A stretch of 64,000 bases of DNA from Tritonibacter scottomollicae (GCF_003003215.1 NZ_PVUF01000012.1:1-64000); one strand, 5' to 3'. Shown: positions 35,387 through 44,548, numbered from the stretch's first letter. Notes: a model not told the origin generated them from the letters alone. Numbers and translations: made by a program.

Positions 35387-36586
35387 ATGTTCGGACTTGA
35401 TAAAAGAGACACAACCCTGCTTTTGATTGTGGCTTGCCTCGCGATCTTTGCACCCTTCATCCTGAACCCGTTCCCGACCGACAGCGGGCTGGCACAGTTC
35501 AACGCCGGCTATCCGGACCTGATGCAGCGTTTCGTGATCTTCGGGATCTTCGCCATCGGCTTCAACATCCTCTTCGGGCTTACAGGCTACCTCTCCTTTG
35601 GCCATGCGGCGTTTCTCGGGGTGGGCTCCTACTCGGCGGTCTGGATGTTCAAGCTCCTGAGCATGAACGTGCTGCCGGCGATCATCCTCAGCGTCATCAT
35701 CGCGGGCCTGTTTGCCCTGGTGATCGGCTACGTGAGCCTGCGGCGCTCCGGCATCTACTTCTCGATCCTGACGCTGGCCTTTGCGCAGATGTCCTTCAGC
35801 CTCGCCTATTCGGTGTTGACGCCGATCACCAATGGTGAGACCGGCCTGCAGTTGACACTGGATGACCCGCGGGTGCTGGGCCAGACATCCACGGCGGATG
35901 GTTCGATCCCGGTGACCAACTTCTTTGGTCTGGAGATGCGCGGCACCTACGAGATGGCGGTGGGCCCCTGGGCGTTCCAGTTCAACATGGGCTACTACCT
36001 CTGCGCGCTGGTGCTGATCGCGGCCTTCTACCTGTCGATCCGCATCTTCCGCTCGCCTTTTGGCATGATGCTGCGGGCAGTGAAGTCCAACCAGCAGCGG
36101 ATGAACTATACCGGCCTCAACTCCAAACCCTACACGCTGGCGGCCTTCGTGATCTCCGGCATGTATGCGGGGCTTGCCGGTGGGCTGATGGCGTCGATGG
36201 ACCCGCTTGCGGGCGCGGAGCGGATGCAGTGGACCGCCTCTGGTGAAGTGGTTCTGATGACCATCCTTGGCGGTGCAGGCACCTTGATCGGGCCAGTGCT
36301 GGGCGCGGGCTTCATCAAATACTTTGAGAACATCTTCTCCAAGATCAACAGCAACGTTCTGCACAGCTGGTTCAGCTTCCTGCCGGATGGGCTTGAGGAT
36401 TTCATCGTCTTCATCATCTACCCGTTCATCGGCAAGGGCTGGCACCTGACCCTGGGCATCCTGTTCATGCTGGTGGTGATCTACCTGCCAGGCGGTCTGG
36501 TCGAAGGCGGACAGCGCATCGGCAACTGGATCAGAGGGCGCAAGAAGTCTGACGCCCGCCAGAACGAAACCCACCCGGCGGAATAA
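35387..36586 (+). CDS. livM: Branched-chain amino acid-type ABC permease (LivM)
   Basis: A 399-residue inner-membrane protein. LivM features are [24 protein letters not shown] in the first half and [27 protein letters not shown] in the second. About ten hydrophobic segments are visible. It starts 4 bp after livH and ends 12 bp before the first ATPase gene, so translation is tightly linked. Substrate follows that of the binding protein and is not known. Confidence 0.9.
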   Translation: MFGLDKRDTTLLLIVACLAIFAPFILNPFPTDSGLAQFNAGYPDLMQRFVIFGIFAIGFNILFGLTGYLSFGHAAFLGVGSYSAVWMFKLLSMNVLPAIILSVIIAGLFALVIGYVSLRRSGIYFSILTLAFAQMSFSLAYSVLTPITNGETGLQLTLDDPRVLGQTSTADGSIPVTNFFGLEMRGTYEMAVGPWAFQFNMGYYLCALVLIAAFYLSIRIFRSPFGMMLRAVKSNQQRMNYTGLNSKPYTLAAFVISGMYAGLAGGLMASMDPLAGAERMQWTASGEVVLMTILGGAGTLIGPVLGAGFIKYFENIFSKINSNVLHSWFSFLPDGLEDFIVFIIYPFIGKGWHLTLGILFMLVVIYLPGGLVEGGQRIGNWIRGRKKSDARQNETHPAE

Positions 36587-36598
36587 GGAGGGAAATCA

Positions 36599-37354
36599 AT
36601 GAGCATTCTCGAAGTCAAAAACGTCGGCAAACGCTTTGGTGGCCTGCAGGCGCTCTCGGATGTGAACCTCTCCGTGAAGGAGAACTCCGTTCACGCCATC
36701 ATCGGTCCCAATGGGGCCGGTAAATCCACCCTGCTGAACTGTCTGGTGGGCAAGCTGATCCCCGACACCGGATCAGTGATGTTCGATGGCCAGTCCGTGC
36801 TGGGGCGCGCACCCTATGAGATCAACCAGATGGGGATTTCCCGCGTGTTCCAGACGCCCGAGATCTTTGGCGATCTAACGGTGCTGGAAAACATGATGAT
36901 CCCCTGTCTGGCCAAGCGGGATGGCGCGTTCGAGCTGAACGCGATCGCGTCCGTCATGGGGCAGCGGGACATCATCGACAAGGCCGAGCATATGCTGGTG
37001 GAGATGAACATGGCCGACAAGCGGCACATGCATGCCGCCTCGCTGTCGCGCGGTGACAAGCGGCGGTTGGAAATCGGCATGTGCCTCAGCCAAGAGCCGC
37101 GCCTGCTGCTGCTGGACGAGCCCACCGCCGGCATGGCGCGGGCCGACACCAACAACACCATCGACCTGCTGAAGCAGATTTCCGACCAGCGTGACATCAC
37201 TATCGCCATCATCGAACACGACATGCATGTGGTGTTCAGCCTCGCCAACCGGATCACCGTATTGGCCCAGGGCACCCCGCTGGTGGAGGACAACCCAGAA
37301 AACATTCGTGGCAATCCAAAGGTCCGCGAAGCCTACCTCGGCGAAACCGCGTAA
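36599..37354 (+). CDS. livG: Branched-chain amino acid-type ABC ATPase (LivG)
   Basis: A 251-residue ATPase. Walker A is GPNGAGKST and Walker B LLLDEPTAGM. The signature reads LSRGDKRRLEIG instead of LSGGQ; LivG-type ATPases often deviate here, though the Asp is unusual. The His switch is in IEHDMHVVFS. GGAGGGAAATCA precedes ATG 36599. It works with the LivF-type ATPase encoded next. Confidence 0.92.
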   Translation: MSILEVKNVGKRFGGLQALSDVNLSVKENSVHAIIGPNGAGKSTLLNCLVGKLIPDTGSVMFDGQSVLGRAPYEINQMGISRVFQTPEIFGDLTVLENMMIPCLAKRDGAFELNAIASVMGQRDIIDKAEHMLVEMNMADKRHMHAASLSRGDKRRLEIGMCLSQEPRLLLLDEPTAGMARADTNNTIDLLKQISDQRDITIAIIEHDMHVVFSLANRITVLAQGTPLVEDNPENIRGNPKVREAYLGETA

Positions 37355-37369
37355 CAAGGGGACAGAGAT

Positions 37370-38125
37370 ATGAACGTCAAACCTGATTTCTCGAAAGGCG
37401 CCAATCAGGCGGCCACCGCCCCTGCCTTCCTGTCGATCTGGGATGTGCATGCCTATTATGGCGAGAGCTATATCGTGCAGGGCATCAACTTCAACGTCCA
37501 TGAGGGCGAAATTCTGGCGCTGCTGGGCCGCAACGGCGCGGGCAAGACCTCGACCTTGCGGTCGATCGCCCGCACTGGATCGCCCATGGTGACACGGGGC
37601 GAGATCTGGCTCGACCACCAGCCGCTGCACCTGATGGCCAGCCATGAGGCCGCTGCAGCAGGCCTTGGTCTTGTGCCAGAAGATCGCCGCATCATCGCCG
37701 GCCTTACCGTCGAGGAAAACCTGCAACTTGCGCAGATTGCCCCGCCCATCGGTTGGTCCATCGAGCGGCTCTATGAGCTGTTCCCGCGTCTTGGCGAACG
37801 CCGCAAACAAGAGGGTGTGACACTTTCTGGCGGCGAACAGCAGATGCTGGCGATTGCCCGTGCCCTGGCCCGCGACATCAAGGTTCTGCTGCTGGACGAA
37901 CCCTATGAAGGTCTTGCCCCGGTGATTGTGGATGAGATCGAAAAGACCCTCATTCACATCAAGGAACAGGGCATGACCACTGTCATCGTTGAACAGAACG
38001 CCGTGCGTGCACTGCAACTCGCGGATCGCGCAGTGATCCTGGACACTGGCGGCATCGTCTTTGACGGCACCGCGGCAGAGGTGTTGGAAAACGAAGAGCT
38101 GCGTTCGGAATATCTCGCGATCTGA
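37370..38125 (+). CDS. livF: Branched-chain amino acid-type ABC ATPase (LivF)
   Basis: A 251-residue ATPase. Walker A is GRNGAGKTS, the signature LSGGEQQMLAIARAL and Walker B LLLDEPYEGLAP. A ~20-residue N-terminal extension precedes the first strand. It starts 15 bp after livG and ends the importer operon; a strong terminator follows. LivF and LivG together power the LivH/LivM channel. Confidence 0.92.
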   Translation: MNVKPDFSKGANQAATAPAFLSIWDVHAYYGESYIVQGINFNVHEGEILALLGRNGAGKTSTLRSIARTGSPMVTRGEIWLDHQPLHLMASHEAAAAGLGLVPEDRRIIAGLTVEENLQLAQIAPPIGWSIERLYELFPRLGERRKQEGVTLSGGEQQMLAIARALARDIKVLLLDEPYEGLAPVIVDEIEKTLIHIKEQGMTTVIVEQNAVRALQLADRAVILDTGGIVFDGTAAEVLENEELRSEYLAI

Positions 38126-38160
38126 GCCCCCTCTCCTCCCCGTCGCACGGTCTTGGACAG

Positions 38161-38209
38161 CCGGGCGCACCTTATCGGCCGGGCCTGTTTCAGCGCCCGG
38201 TCATTTTTT
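38161..38209 (+). terminator. Rho-independent terminator of the liv-type operon
   Basis: CCGGGCGC (38161-38168) and GCGCCCGG (38193-38200) are fully complementary with a 24-nt loop that can fold further (GGCCGGGCC inside). TCATTTTTT follows (T run at 38204-38209). Confidence 0.7.
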
Positions 38210-38268
38210 GCGACCTCCGGGGCCTGCGCTCTTTCCCCGGACGGTGTGTTCGGCATAAGACAAAGACC

Positions 38269-38805
38269 ATGTTTGATCCCGCATTTGAATTCGCCCCCGT
38301 TGGTCTGGCCCTGCTTGAGCATCGCGTCATCAAGCGCTGCAACCTCCAATTTGCGGAAACCTTCGGTGGCAGCCCGGCAGAGCTGTGCGAGCTGCCGATT
38401 GCAGCCCTCTACCCCAGCGCCGAGGACTATCAACGCATCGGAGAGATCCTGCAGCTGCCCGAGGCGCAAAGCGGGGTCTACAATGATGAGCGCATCATGC
38501 GACGCACCTCCGGCGCGCTGTTTTGGTGCCGTGTCCGGGGCCGCTCCACCAGCATCAGCCAGCCCTTCCTGACTGGGGTGTGGTCATTTGCCGACCTGTC
38601 CGAGGAACGCCCGGTGGTCAGCCTGACCCCGCGTGAGCGTGAGGTGGCCATTCTGACCTGCCGGGGGCTCTCGGCCAAGGAGATCGGACTGAAACTCGAC
38701 CTCTCCTACCGAACGGTAGAGACTCACCGGGCGCGGTTGCTGGACAAGTTTGGAGCACGCAAGCTGCCCGAGCTGGTGGCAAAACTCAGCGGCATGCCCC
38801 TTTAA
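38269..38805 (+). CDS. PAS-LuxR family transcriptional regulator
   Basis: A 178-residue protein. A PAS-like domain occupies ~1-110 (FEFAPVGLALLEHRVIKRCNLQFAETFG). A LuxR/NarL helix-turn-helix occupies ~115-175 (LTPREREVAILTCRGLSAKEIGLKLDLSYRTVETHRARLLDKFG). There is no receiver domain, so a small molecule or redox cue sensed by the PAS part is likelier than phosphorylation. It lies between the liv terminator and accB (173 bp upstream of accB) on the same strand. No strong ribosome site is seen. Targets unknown; the importer and accBC are the obvious neighbours. Confidence 0.8.
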   Translation: MFDPAFEFAPVGLALLEHRVIKRCNLQFAETFGGSPAELCELPIAALYPSAEDYQRIGEILQLPEAQSGVYNDERIMRRTSGALFWCRVRGRSTSISQPFLTGVWSFADLSEERPVVSLTPREREVAILTCRGLSAKEIGLKLDLSYRTVETHRARLLDKFGARKLPELVAKLSGMPL

Positions 38806-38978
38806 GCGAGGTCTGCGGCGGAACATTCCCCTGCAAAAACCATTGTAAACCGCTGGTTTCATCCCCATCCTGTGCCCTGACTGAGTACACTTTCCTTATG
38901 GTCAGCTATGGCCTATAAGGCCGCAAATTCCCGCCCCGGAACCGTTCGGGGCCAGACAGGACCCTGCCGAGGAACAAA

Positions 38979-39470
38979 ATGACAAATAAATCTCATGAAG
39001 CAGATGTGGCATTCATCAAGGCTCTGGCAGAGCTTTTGCGCGAGAACGACCTGACCGAACTGCAGGTGAAGCGCGACTATGCCGAGGATGACAGCCTGAA
39101 CGTGCGCGTTTCCCGTCAATTCCCCGCCGCACCGGTTGCGCCGATGCAGGTGGCAGCCCCGGCCCCGATGGCCGCAGCAGCACCTGCCGCCGCCCCGGCC
39201 GCCGCAGCCACACCTGCCGAGGATCCGGCCAGCCACCCCGGCGCCGTAACCTCGCCGATGGTGGGCACCGCCTATCTGTCCCCAGAGCCGGGCGCGTCCG
39301 GCTTCATCAGCGTTGGCCAGCAGGTCAGCGAGGGCGACACGCTGCTGATCGTCGAAGCGATGAAAACCATGAACCACATTCCGGCGCCCAAGTCCGGCAC
39401 CGTGAAGCGCATCCTGGTTGAGGATGGTGCTGCGGTGGAATTCGGTTCTCCGCTTGTGATCGTCGAGTAA
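38979..39470 (+). CDS. accB: Acetyl-CoA carboxylase biotin carboxyl carrier protein
   Basis: A 163-residue BCCP. Residues ~1-45 form the conserved N-terminal part ([24 protein letters not shown]). An Ala/Pro linker spans ~50-88. The biotinyl domain carries the biotin lysine in [10 protein letters not shown]. It carries CO2 between biotin carboxylase and carboxyltransferase in the first step of fatty acid synthesis. GAGGA precedes ATG 38979. accC follows after 9 bp. The carboxyltransferase genes accA and accD are not in the window, as is usual in this group. Confidence 0.95.
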   Translation: MTNKSHEADVAFIKALAELLRENDLTELQVKRDYAEDDSLNVRVSRQFPAAPVAPMQVAAPAPMAAAAPAAAPAAAATPAEDPASHPGAVTSPMVGTAYLSPEPGASGFISVGQQVSEGDTLLIVEAMKTMNHIPAPKSGTVKRILVEDGAAVEFGSPLVIVE

Positions 39471-39479
39471 GGCGCAGCC

Positions 39480-40823
39480 ATGTTTGACAAAATCCTGATT
39501 GCCAACCGGGGTGAGATCGCGCTGCGCGTGATCCGCGCCTGCCGCGAGATGGGCATCCAGTCCGTGGCCGTGCACTCCACCGCCGATGCCGATGCAATGC
39601 ACGTGCGCATGGCTGACGAGTCGATCTGCATCGGCCCGCCCTCTGGTGCGCAAAGCTACCTGTCGATCCCCGCCATCATCTCCGCCTGCGAGATTTCCGG
39701 CGCTCAGGCGATCCACCCGGGCTATGGCTTCCTGTCCGAGAACGCCAATTTCGTTCAGATCGTCGAAGATCACGGCATCACCTTCATCGGCCCCTCGGCG
39801 GAACATATCCGCCAGATGGGCGACAAGATCACCGCCAAGGACACAGCCAAGGCGCTTGGCATCCCCTGCGTGCCCGGTTCTGATGGCGGCGTGCCGGACG
39901 TGGAGACCGCCAAGAAGGTCGCCGCCGACATGGGCTACCCGGTGATCATCAAGGCGACCGCCGGTGGTGGTGGCCGTGGCATGAAGGTGGCCGAAACCGC
40001 CGCCGATCTCGTGCAGGCCTTCCAGACCGCGCGCTCCGAATCCAAGGCGGCGTTTGGCAACGACGAAGTCTACATGGAGAAATATCTCCAGAAGCCGCGC
40101 CACATCGAGATCCAGGTCTTTGGCGACGGTCAGGGTGGCGGCGTGCATCTGGGCGAACGCGACTGCTCCTTGCAGCGGCGCCACCAGAAGGTGTTTGAGG
40201 AAGCCCCCGGCCCCTCCATCACCGCCGAGGAACGCGCCCGCATCGGCGAAATCTGCGCCAATGCCATCGGCAAGATGGGCTATTCCGGCGCAGGCACCGT
40301 CGAGTTCCTTTATGAGGACGGCGAGTTCTATTTCATCGAGATGAACACCCGTCTGCAGGTGGAACACCCGGTGACCGAAGCGATCTTTGGTCAGGACCTG
40401 GTGCGCGAACAGATCCTGGTGGCCTCCGGTCAAAAACTGTCGTTCTCGCAGGAAGATCTGCAGATCAATGGTCACGCCATCGAGGTGCGCATCAACGCCG
40501 AGAAACTGCCGAACTTCTCGCCCTGCCCGGGCAAGATCACCGCGTTCCACGCGCCGGGCGGTCTGGGCGTGCGGATGGATTCGGCGCTCTATGACGGCTA
40601 TTCGATCCCGCCCTATTACGACAGCCTGATCGGCAAGCTGATCGTGCATGGCCGCGACCGGGACGAGGCGCTGGCGCGTCTCAGCCGCTCTCTGGGCGAG
40701 CTGATCGTGGATGGCGTTGACACCACCGTGCCGCTGTTCCACGCGCTGCTGCAGGAAAAGGACGTCCAGACCGGTGATTACAATATTCACTGGCTGGAAA
40801 AATGGCTCGACGCCAACCTGTGA
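39480..40823 (+). CDS. accC: Acetyl-CoA carboxylase biotin carboxylase subunit
   Basis: A 447-residue ATP-grasp enzyme of standard AccC length. Key motifs: [25 protein letters not shown] at the start, the glycine-rich ATP loop [15 protein letters not shown], the [17 protein letters not shown] segment and the catalytic [16 protein letters not shown]. It carboxylates the biotin on AccB using ATP and bicarbonate. Its start is 9 bp after accB, and a textbook terminator follows the stop. Confidence 0.97.
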   Translation: MFDKILIANRGEIALRVIRACREMGIQSVAVHSTADADAMHVRMADESICIGPPSGAQSYLSIPAIISACEISGAQAIHPGYGFLSENANFVQIVEDHGITFIGPSAEHIRQMGDKITAKDTAKALGIPCVPGSDGGVPDVETAKKVAADMGYPVIIKATAGGGGRGMKVAETAADLVQAFQTARSESKAAFGNDEVYMEKYLQKPRHIEIQVFGDGQGGGVHLGERDCSLQRRHQKVFEEAPGPSITAEERARIGEICANAIGKMGYSGAGTVEFLYEDGEFYFIEMNTRLQVEHPVTEAIFGQDLVREQILVASGQKLSFSQEDLQINGHAIEVRINAEKLPNFSPCPGKITAFHAPGGLGVRMDSALYDGYSIPPYYDSLIGKLIVHGRDRDEALARLSRSLGELIVDGVDTTVPLFHALLQEKDVQTGDYNIHWLEKWLDANL

Positions 40824-40841
40824 ACCAGACTTGATGACGAC

Positions 40842-40874
40842 AGGGGTGGCAGAGTTTCTGCCGCCCCTTTTTTT
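40842..40874 (+). terminator. Rho-independent terminator of accBC
   Basis: AGGGGTGGCAG (40842-40852) pairs with CTGCCGCCCCT (40858-40868) with one G-U and a 5-nt loop, followed by seven T. Confidence 0.92.
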
Positions 40875-40895
40875 CATTGTGTTAGACTCCAACTC

Positions 40896-41528
40896 ATGAC
40901 GCTGAGCGCAGATCTCCTATTGCATGCCTATGCCAGCGGCGTCTTTCCCATGGCGGAGAGCCGCGACGACCCGGACGTGTTCTGGGTCGACCCCAAGCGT
41001 CGTGGCATCCTGCCGCTGGATGGGTTTCGCATCTCTCGCTCGCTCGCCAAGCGCATTCGGCGAGGTGGCTATGAGATTGCGATCAATACCGATTTTGCCG
41101 GGGTCGTGACGGGCTGCGCAGATCGGGAAGAGACCTGGATCAATGACGAAATCTTTGATCGATATGCGGAATTGCACGACATGGGCTTCGCCCATTCGCT
41201 GGAAGTCTGGCAGGATGCAGAGCTGATTGGGGGTGTCTACGGCGTGTCGCTGGGGGCGGCGTTCTTTGGCGAGAGCATGTTCTCGCGCCGAACCGATGCC
41301 TCAAAGATCGCCCTGGCCTATCTGGTGGATCGTCTGAACGCCGGCGGCTACATCCTGTGTGACACCCAGTTCATTACGCCGCATCTTGCCTCACTCGGCG
41401 GGCGGGAGATCGCTCGCGCACGCTATCGCAGAATATTGGCAGAGGCCTTGCCGCAATCCGGGGATTTCCTGTCGCCAGAAATCCCTGCCCCTCAGCTGCT
41501 CTTGCAGCGCAGGACCCAGACGTCGTAA
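40896..41528 (+). CDS. aat: Leucyl/phenylalanyl-tRNA-protein transferase
   Basis: A 210-residue enzyme. It adds Leu or Phe from tRNA to proteins with N-terminal Arg or Lys, marking them for ClpAP under the N-end rule. Family motifs are YASGVFPMAE near the start, FWVDPKRRGILPLDGF, ETWINDEI, SLEVW and the hallmark GGVYGVSLGAAFFGESMFS, with LCDTQFITPHLASLGG near the end. It follows the accBC terminator by 21 bp and overlaps the 3' end of the convergent DUF2155 gene by 37 bp. The ribosome site is weak. Confidence 0.95.
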   Translation: MTLSADLLLHAYASGVFPMAESRDDPDVFWVDPKRRGILPLDGFRISRSLAKRIRRGGYEIAINTDFAGVVTGCADREETWINDEIFDRYAELHDMGFAHSLEVWQDAELIGGVYGVSLGAAFFGESMFSRRTDASKIALAYLVDRLNAGGYILCDTQFITPHLASLGGREIARARYRRILAEALPQSGDFLSPEIPAPQLLLQRRTQTS

Positions 41529-41929
41529 CGGCGATGGTCCAGCGCATTCAGCGCCGGGCTTGACGCGATCATCCAACCATCAAAGAACACTTTACCGTCC
41601 TGACGATCCCGGATGCTCAGATAGGCGTAGGCATCGCCAGAGGGGTTCTCGGTTGGATAGCGACACTCTTTCAACGTCACCAGCAATCCAAAGACCTCTG
41701 CGGAACTACCGGTTTGCAGCTCGACATCAACGCTCTTGCCGTTGACTTTGTCGAGGCCACGCAGGCTGACAATATTGCCTTTTTCCGCCTCGACCCGCTC
41801 CACCGTTTCGCGTTTCTCGGGCACCAGAGGCTCGGTCGGCGCAGGGGCCAATTCTTCGATAGAGATGGACTGAGCGGCCAAAGTTGTGGCGCAGGCGAGA
41901 CCAAACAAAACTGTCGTTAGTCGAAACAT
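41492..41929 (-). CDS. DUF2155 domain-containing exported protein
   Basis: A 145-residue protein. A signal peptide covers the first ~20 residues (FRLTTVLFGLACATTLAA). A ~40-residue low-complexity region with Pro and Glu follows, then the DUF2155 domain: LRGLDKVNGKSVDVELQTGSSAEVFGLLVTLKEC ... FDGWMIASSPALNALDHRRYDVWVLRC, with two conserved Cys that could pair. The function is unknown; the gene is almost always near aat and NDUFA12 genes in alphaproteobacteria. The ATG at 41929 shares a base with the mlaD stop, so translation is coupled; a GTG just before it is possible. Confidence 0.85.
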   Translation of the reverse strand: MFRLTTVLFGLACATTLAAQSISIEELAPAPTEPLVPEKRETVERVEAEKGNIVSLRGLDKVNGKSVDVELQTGSSAEVFGLLVTLKECRYPTENPSGDAYAYLSIRDRQDGKVFFDGWMIASSPALNALDHRRYDVWVLRCKSS

Positions 41930-42384
41930 CACGAGTCGTCGCCGCCGCTGCCAGATACGAACTTCACCAGAAGTGAAATCAGGCTCACCGCCCCTTGGGT
42001 GTCCACAATCTCGTCCCCGGATTCAAAATTGAACGGCGACCCTCCGGGCATGACTTCTACGAAGTTGCCGCCCAGCAGGCCTTCGGACGCAATCACGATG
42101 GCGCTGTCGTCAGGGATCATGATGTCTTTACTTACCGAAAACGTCGTATCGGCGCGAAACGTTTCTGCGTTCAGCTCCACACCGGTCACCGTGCCGATCT
42201 TGACACCAGCCAGCCGGACGTCCGTGCCGACGCTGACACCTTCAAGGGAACGGAACGACGCGGTGAGCGGATAGTTTTCACCGCCGCGGGACAGGCCCGC
42301 CGCCTGCGCCGCATAGAAAGCGAAGCCCGCAGCAACCACCAGCACAAGGCCGCCGGTCAGAACTTCGGTCGTGGAATGGGTCAT
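41929..42384 (-). CDS. mlaD: MlaD family outer-membrane lipid asymmetry protein
   Basis: A 151-residue protein with one N-terminal membrane helix (~7-28) and an MCE domain (YPLTASFRSLEGVSVGTDVRLAGVKIGTVTGVEL, then IASEGLLGGNFVEVMPGG). MlaD forms a hexameric ring that handles phospholipids between inner and outer membranes. The other mla genes are not adjacent, so this copy is separated from its transporter, as is common in this group. It is coupled to the DUF2155 gene. Confidence 0.9.
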   Translation of the reverse strand: MTHSTTEVLTGGLVLVVAAGFAFYAAQAAGLSRGGENYPLTASFRSLEGVSVGTDVRLAGVKIGTVTGVELNAETFRADTTFSVSKDIMIPDDSAIVIASEGLLGGNFVEVMPGGSPFNFESGDEIVDTQGAVSLISLLVKFVSGSGGDDS

Positions 42385-42453
42385 TCAAAACCTGCCTTTT
42401 GGCCAGATCGAAACGGGTCATCAGGTTGATCTCTGATGGCCCAGAAAATTGCT

Positions 42454-42840
42454 TTATTCGGGGCTCCAGGCCTCGTAGTCGCTGCGCTCTTTCGGAGCGC
42501 CGCCAGCCCGGATTGATCCTGCAGGCGCATAGGCCAGCATAGTACCGGTCAGGTTTTCCTGATGCGGCTTTTCCCACGGCTTGTGCTGCAGCGGCTTTTC
42601 ACTGGGCACCTCGTTGAAGGTGCGGTGCAGCCAGCCGTGCCAATCCGCGTCGACACGGGAGGCCTCGGCCTCGCCATTGAAAATCACCCAGCGGCGACTG
42701 TCATCGGCATTGCGGTAGAACACATTGCCCTGACCGTCCTCTCCAACCTTCACCCCCTTGCGGCGGGTGTAGATCATGGTGTTCAGGGTGGCGCCGTTCC
42801 ACCAGGTCACGGCCTGCAAAAGCGTATTCAGGATTCCCAT
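42454..42840 (-). CDS. NADH:ubiquinone oxidoreductase subunit NDUFA12 (B17.2-like)
   Basis: A 128-residue accessory subunit of complex I. The pattern is WWNGATLNTMIYTRRKGVKVGEDGQGNVFYRN, then RRWVIFNGEAEASRVDADWHGWLHRTFNEVP and a basic Pro-rich end including HKPWEKPHQENLTGT. It is one of the alphaproteobacterial supernumerary subunits shared with mitochondria. It lies 69 bp upstream of mlaD on the same strand, in the conserved aat / DUF2155 / mlaD order. Confidence 0.93.
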   Translation of the reverse strand: MGILNTLLQAVTWWNGATLNTMIYTRRKGVKVGEDGQGNVFYRNADDSRRWVIFNGEAEASRVDADWHGWLHRTFNEVPSEKPLQHKPWEKPHQENLTGTMLAYAPAGSIRAGGAPKERSDYEAWSPE

Positions 42841-42953
42841 CGGTCCCTCCGAAAATCTCGTTCCCGATATGGCGCATTCTGCGTCCGAGGTCCAGTGGTT
42901 CGCGCCCCCGTGGTGAAGACGCAGGCGGGAATTGGCAGTTTTAACGCAATCGC

Positions 42954-43352
42954 TTAGGAGGTTGAGGGCTGTTCGCCGCGATATTCACAAAACCGTAAAC
43001 GATTGCCAAAGGGATCGGTCACGGTGATTTGCAGCCCCCATGGCATAGCCTCAAGCGACGGTTTGATGTTGCGATAACGCCGATCGCCCAATTCCTGATG
43101 CAGGGCCATGGCGCCCGTGATGGGCACAAAGCAGGTTGAGCCCGGCGTCGCATCCCCGTGGTGTTCGCTCAGATGCAGCACGCATCCGGACCGAGAAATC
43201 TGCATATAGATGGGGAAATCCTCTTCGTGGCGATGTTCCCAATCGACGGAAAACCCGAGATAATCGAGATAGAACTGCTGGGCCTTCTCCAGATCAAAGA
43301 TGCGGATCACTGGGATAGCGGGGCGGATGTCGGTGGACGCCTTGTCTGTCAT
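42954..43352 (-). CDS. Glyoxalase superfamily protein (VOC fold)
   Basis: A 132-residue single-domain VOC protein. It has the pattern IPVIRIFDLEKAQQFYLDYLGFSVDWEHR, a central LHLSEHHGDATPGS and the closing VTDPFGNRLRFCEY. Members include bleomycin-binding proteins, glyoxalases and dioxygenases, and the sequence alone does not decide. The ATG at 43352 lies 10 bp after the RidA gene stop; the frame opening at 43418 would overlap that gene and is rejected. Likely co-transcribed with ridA. Confidence 0.85.
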   Translation of the reverse strand: MTDKASTDIRPAIPVIRIFDLEKAQQFYLDYLGFSVDWEHRHEEDFPIYMQISRSGCVLHLSEHHGDATPGSTCFVPITGAMALHQELGDRRYRNIKPSLEAMPWGLQITVTDPFGNRLRFCEYRGEQPSTS

Positions 43353-43362
43353 CTGATGCGCC

Positions 43363-43728
43363 TCAGGCCGACGGCGCCAGCGCGGTGACTTCGATCTCGA
43401 TTCGAAATTGCGGCGCAATCAAATTGCACTCGATCATTGTCGCGGCCGGTGGGTGATCCCCAAAGGCGTCCTTCAACAAAGGCCAGCAGGGTTCGAACTC
43501 GGCGGCATCCGGCAGGTAATAGTTAACCCGCACCACATCCGAAAAACTGGCACCAGCCTGTTGTAATGCATTCCGGATCGTCTCAAGCGCAGACCGGCAC
43601 TGAGAGATCACATCATCGCCCTGCCCCACTGTGCCAGCCACATGAACAAAGCCCCCTGCGACCACGGCCCTGCAGTATCCGATCTTGTCTTCGAATTCAC
43701 CGCCGGAGGAAATGCGTCTGATGGTCAT
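43363..43728 (-). CDS. RidA family protein (enamine/imine deaminase-like)
   Basis: A 121-residue YjgF/RidA fold protein. Recognisable parts are GGFVHVAGTVGQ, the helix LETIRNALQQAGASFSDVVRVNYYL, and the ending ATMIECNLIAPQFRIEIEVTAL, whose Arg corresponds to the substrate-binding Arg of RidA. It may hydrolyse reactive enamines from PLP enzymes, though many subfamily members have other roles. AAGGATC lies ahead of ATG 43728. Same strand as the glyoxalase-type gene. Confidence 0.9.
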   Translation of the reverse strand: MTIRRISSGGEFEDKIGYCRAVVAGGFVHVAGTVGQGDDVISQCRSALETIRNALQQAGASFSDVVRVNYYLPDAAEFEPCWPLLKDAFGDHPPAATMIECNLIAPQFRIEIEVTALAPSA

Positions 43729-43837
43729 GAGGGATCCTTCTCTGTCTGCACAGTCAGTGTCTTGCTCACAATTTTGTAGGCGATCACGCGGGGGGGCAGA
43801 ATTGCAATCTAAACAATCCTGCTATGCACAGACACGG

Positions 43838-44548
43838 TCAGGCCAGCGTGGACTGAAGAAAGCCGATCAGTGCTGTCCAGGCCCGCTTTGATGAGCGCTC
43901 ATTGAACATCATGCCGCCTGCCTGATCTTGGGCTTTTGGGTTTGTGAAGGCATGTCCCGTGCTGCCAAATCCAAGCACCTGCCAGTCTGTACAATACTGA
44001 CTAAGCTCCTCTGCCAGCGCCCGCAGCGCATCAGGCGGAGCCAAAGGATCATCCCAACCGTGCAGCACCAAAACTGAGGCCTTAAACGGTTTGTTGTTGA
44101 AATTCGGCGCGTCATAGACACCATGCAGTGGAATGCAGGCCCGAATATCGGCTCCCGTGCGCGCCAGATCGAGCACGGCCTTGCCACCGAGACAGTAGCC
44201 CATGGCTGCAATCCGATCTGCATCCACCTGCGGCAGGTCCCGTGCGGCGTCGACCGCAGCCCGCATCCGTCGGGCCAACACGCGGCGATCTGAGGTGACT
44301 GCCGCCATTTGCGCTCTGGCGTCCTCGGGCGTCTCCACCCGGAGCCCATTTCCGTAGTAGTCCACCGCCAGCGCCACATAGCCAAGCGCCGCCAGTTCGG
44401 CGGCCCGCGCCCGCTCAAAATCACTGAGCCCGCCAAAGGCCGGTGCGATCAGCACGCAGGGCGCCGGGCCCTGTTGCGTTTCGTCCCAGACCAGATGGCC
44501 GACAAACTCATCCACCCCGTCACTATAGGAAAAGGTCTGGCTTTGCAT
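43838..44548 (-). CDS. Dienelactone hydrolase family protein
   Basis: A 236-residue alpha/beta hydrolase. The nucleophile elbow is GYCLGGK with Cys118 instead of Ser, as in dienelactone hydrolases. The acid is in LHGWDDPLAPP and the His in GFGSTGHAFTNP. The early segment APAFGGLSDFERARAAELAALGYVALAVDYYG is family-typical. The real substrate is unknown, since no chlorocatechol pathway is nearby. An 8-bp stem-loop lies 35 bp upstream of the start, behind the clpX terminator. Confidence 0.9.
   Translation of the reverse strand: MQSQTFSYSDGVDEFVGHLVWDETQQGPAPCVLIAPAFGGLSDFERARAAELAALGYVALAVDYYGNGLRVETPEDARAQMAAVTSDRRVLARRMRAAVDAARDLPQVDADRIAAMGYCLGGKAVLDLARTGADIRACIPLHGVYDAPNFNNKPFKASVLVLHGWDDPLAPPDALRALAEELSQYCTDWQVLGFGSTGHAFTNPKAQDQAGGMMFNERSSKRAWTALIGFLQSTLA

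Noticed and set aside
35324-36574. A 416-codon minus-strand frame opposite livM
   Set aside because: LivM on the plus strand has clear membrane and family motifs; the antisense frame is hydrophilic His/Asp/Gln-rich noise.
36875-38170. A 431-codon minus-strand frame opposite livG and livF
   Set aside because: Both ATPases show Walker motifs on the plus strand; the antisense frame has none.
38913-40892. A 659-codon open frame on the minus strand opposite accB and accC
   Set aside because: The sense strand encodes unmistakable AccB and AccC; the antisense product has no recognisable features.
43485-43510. A tRNA T-arm-like GGTTCGAA sequence
   Set aside because: It lies inside the RidA gene and no cloverleaf can be formed around it.
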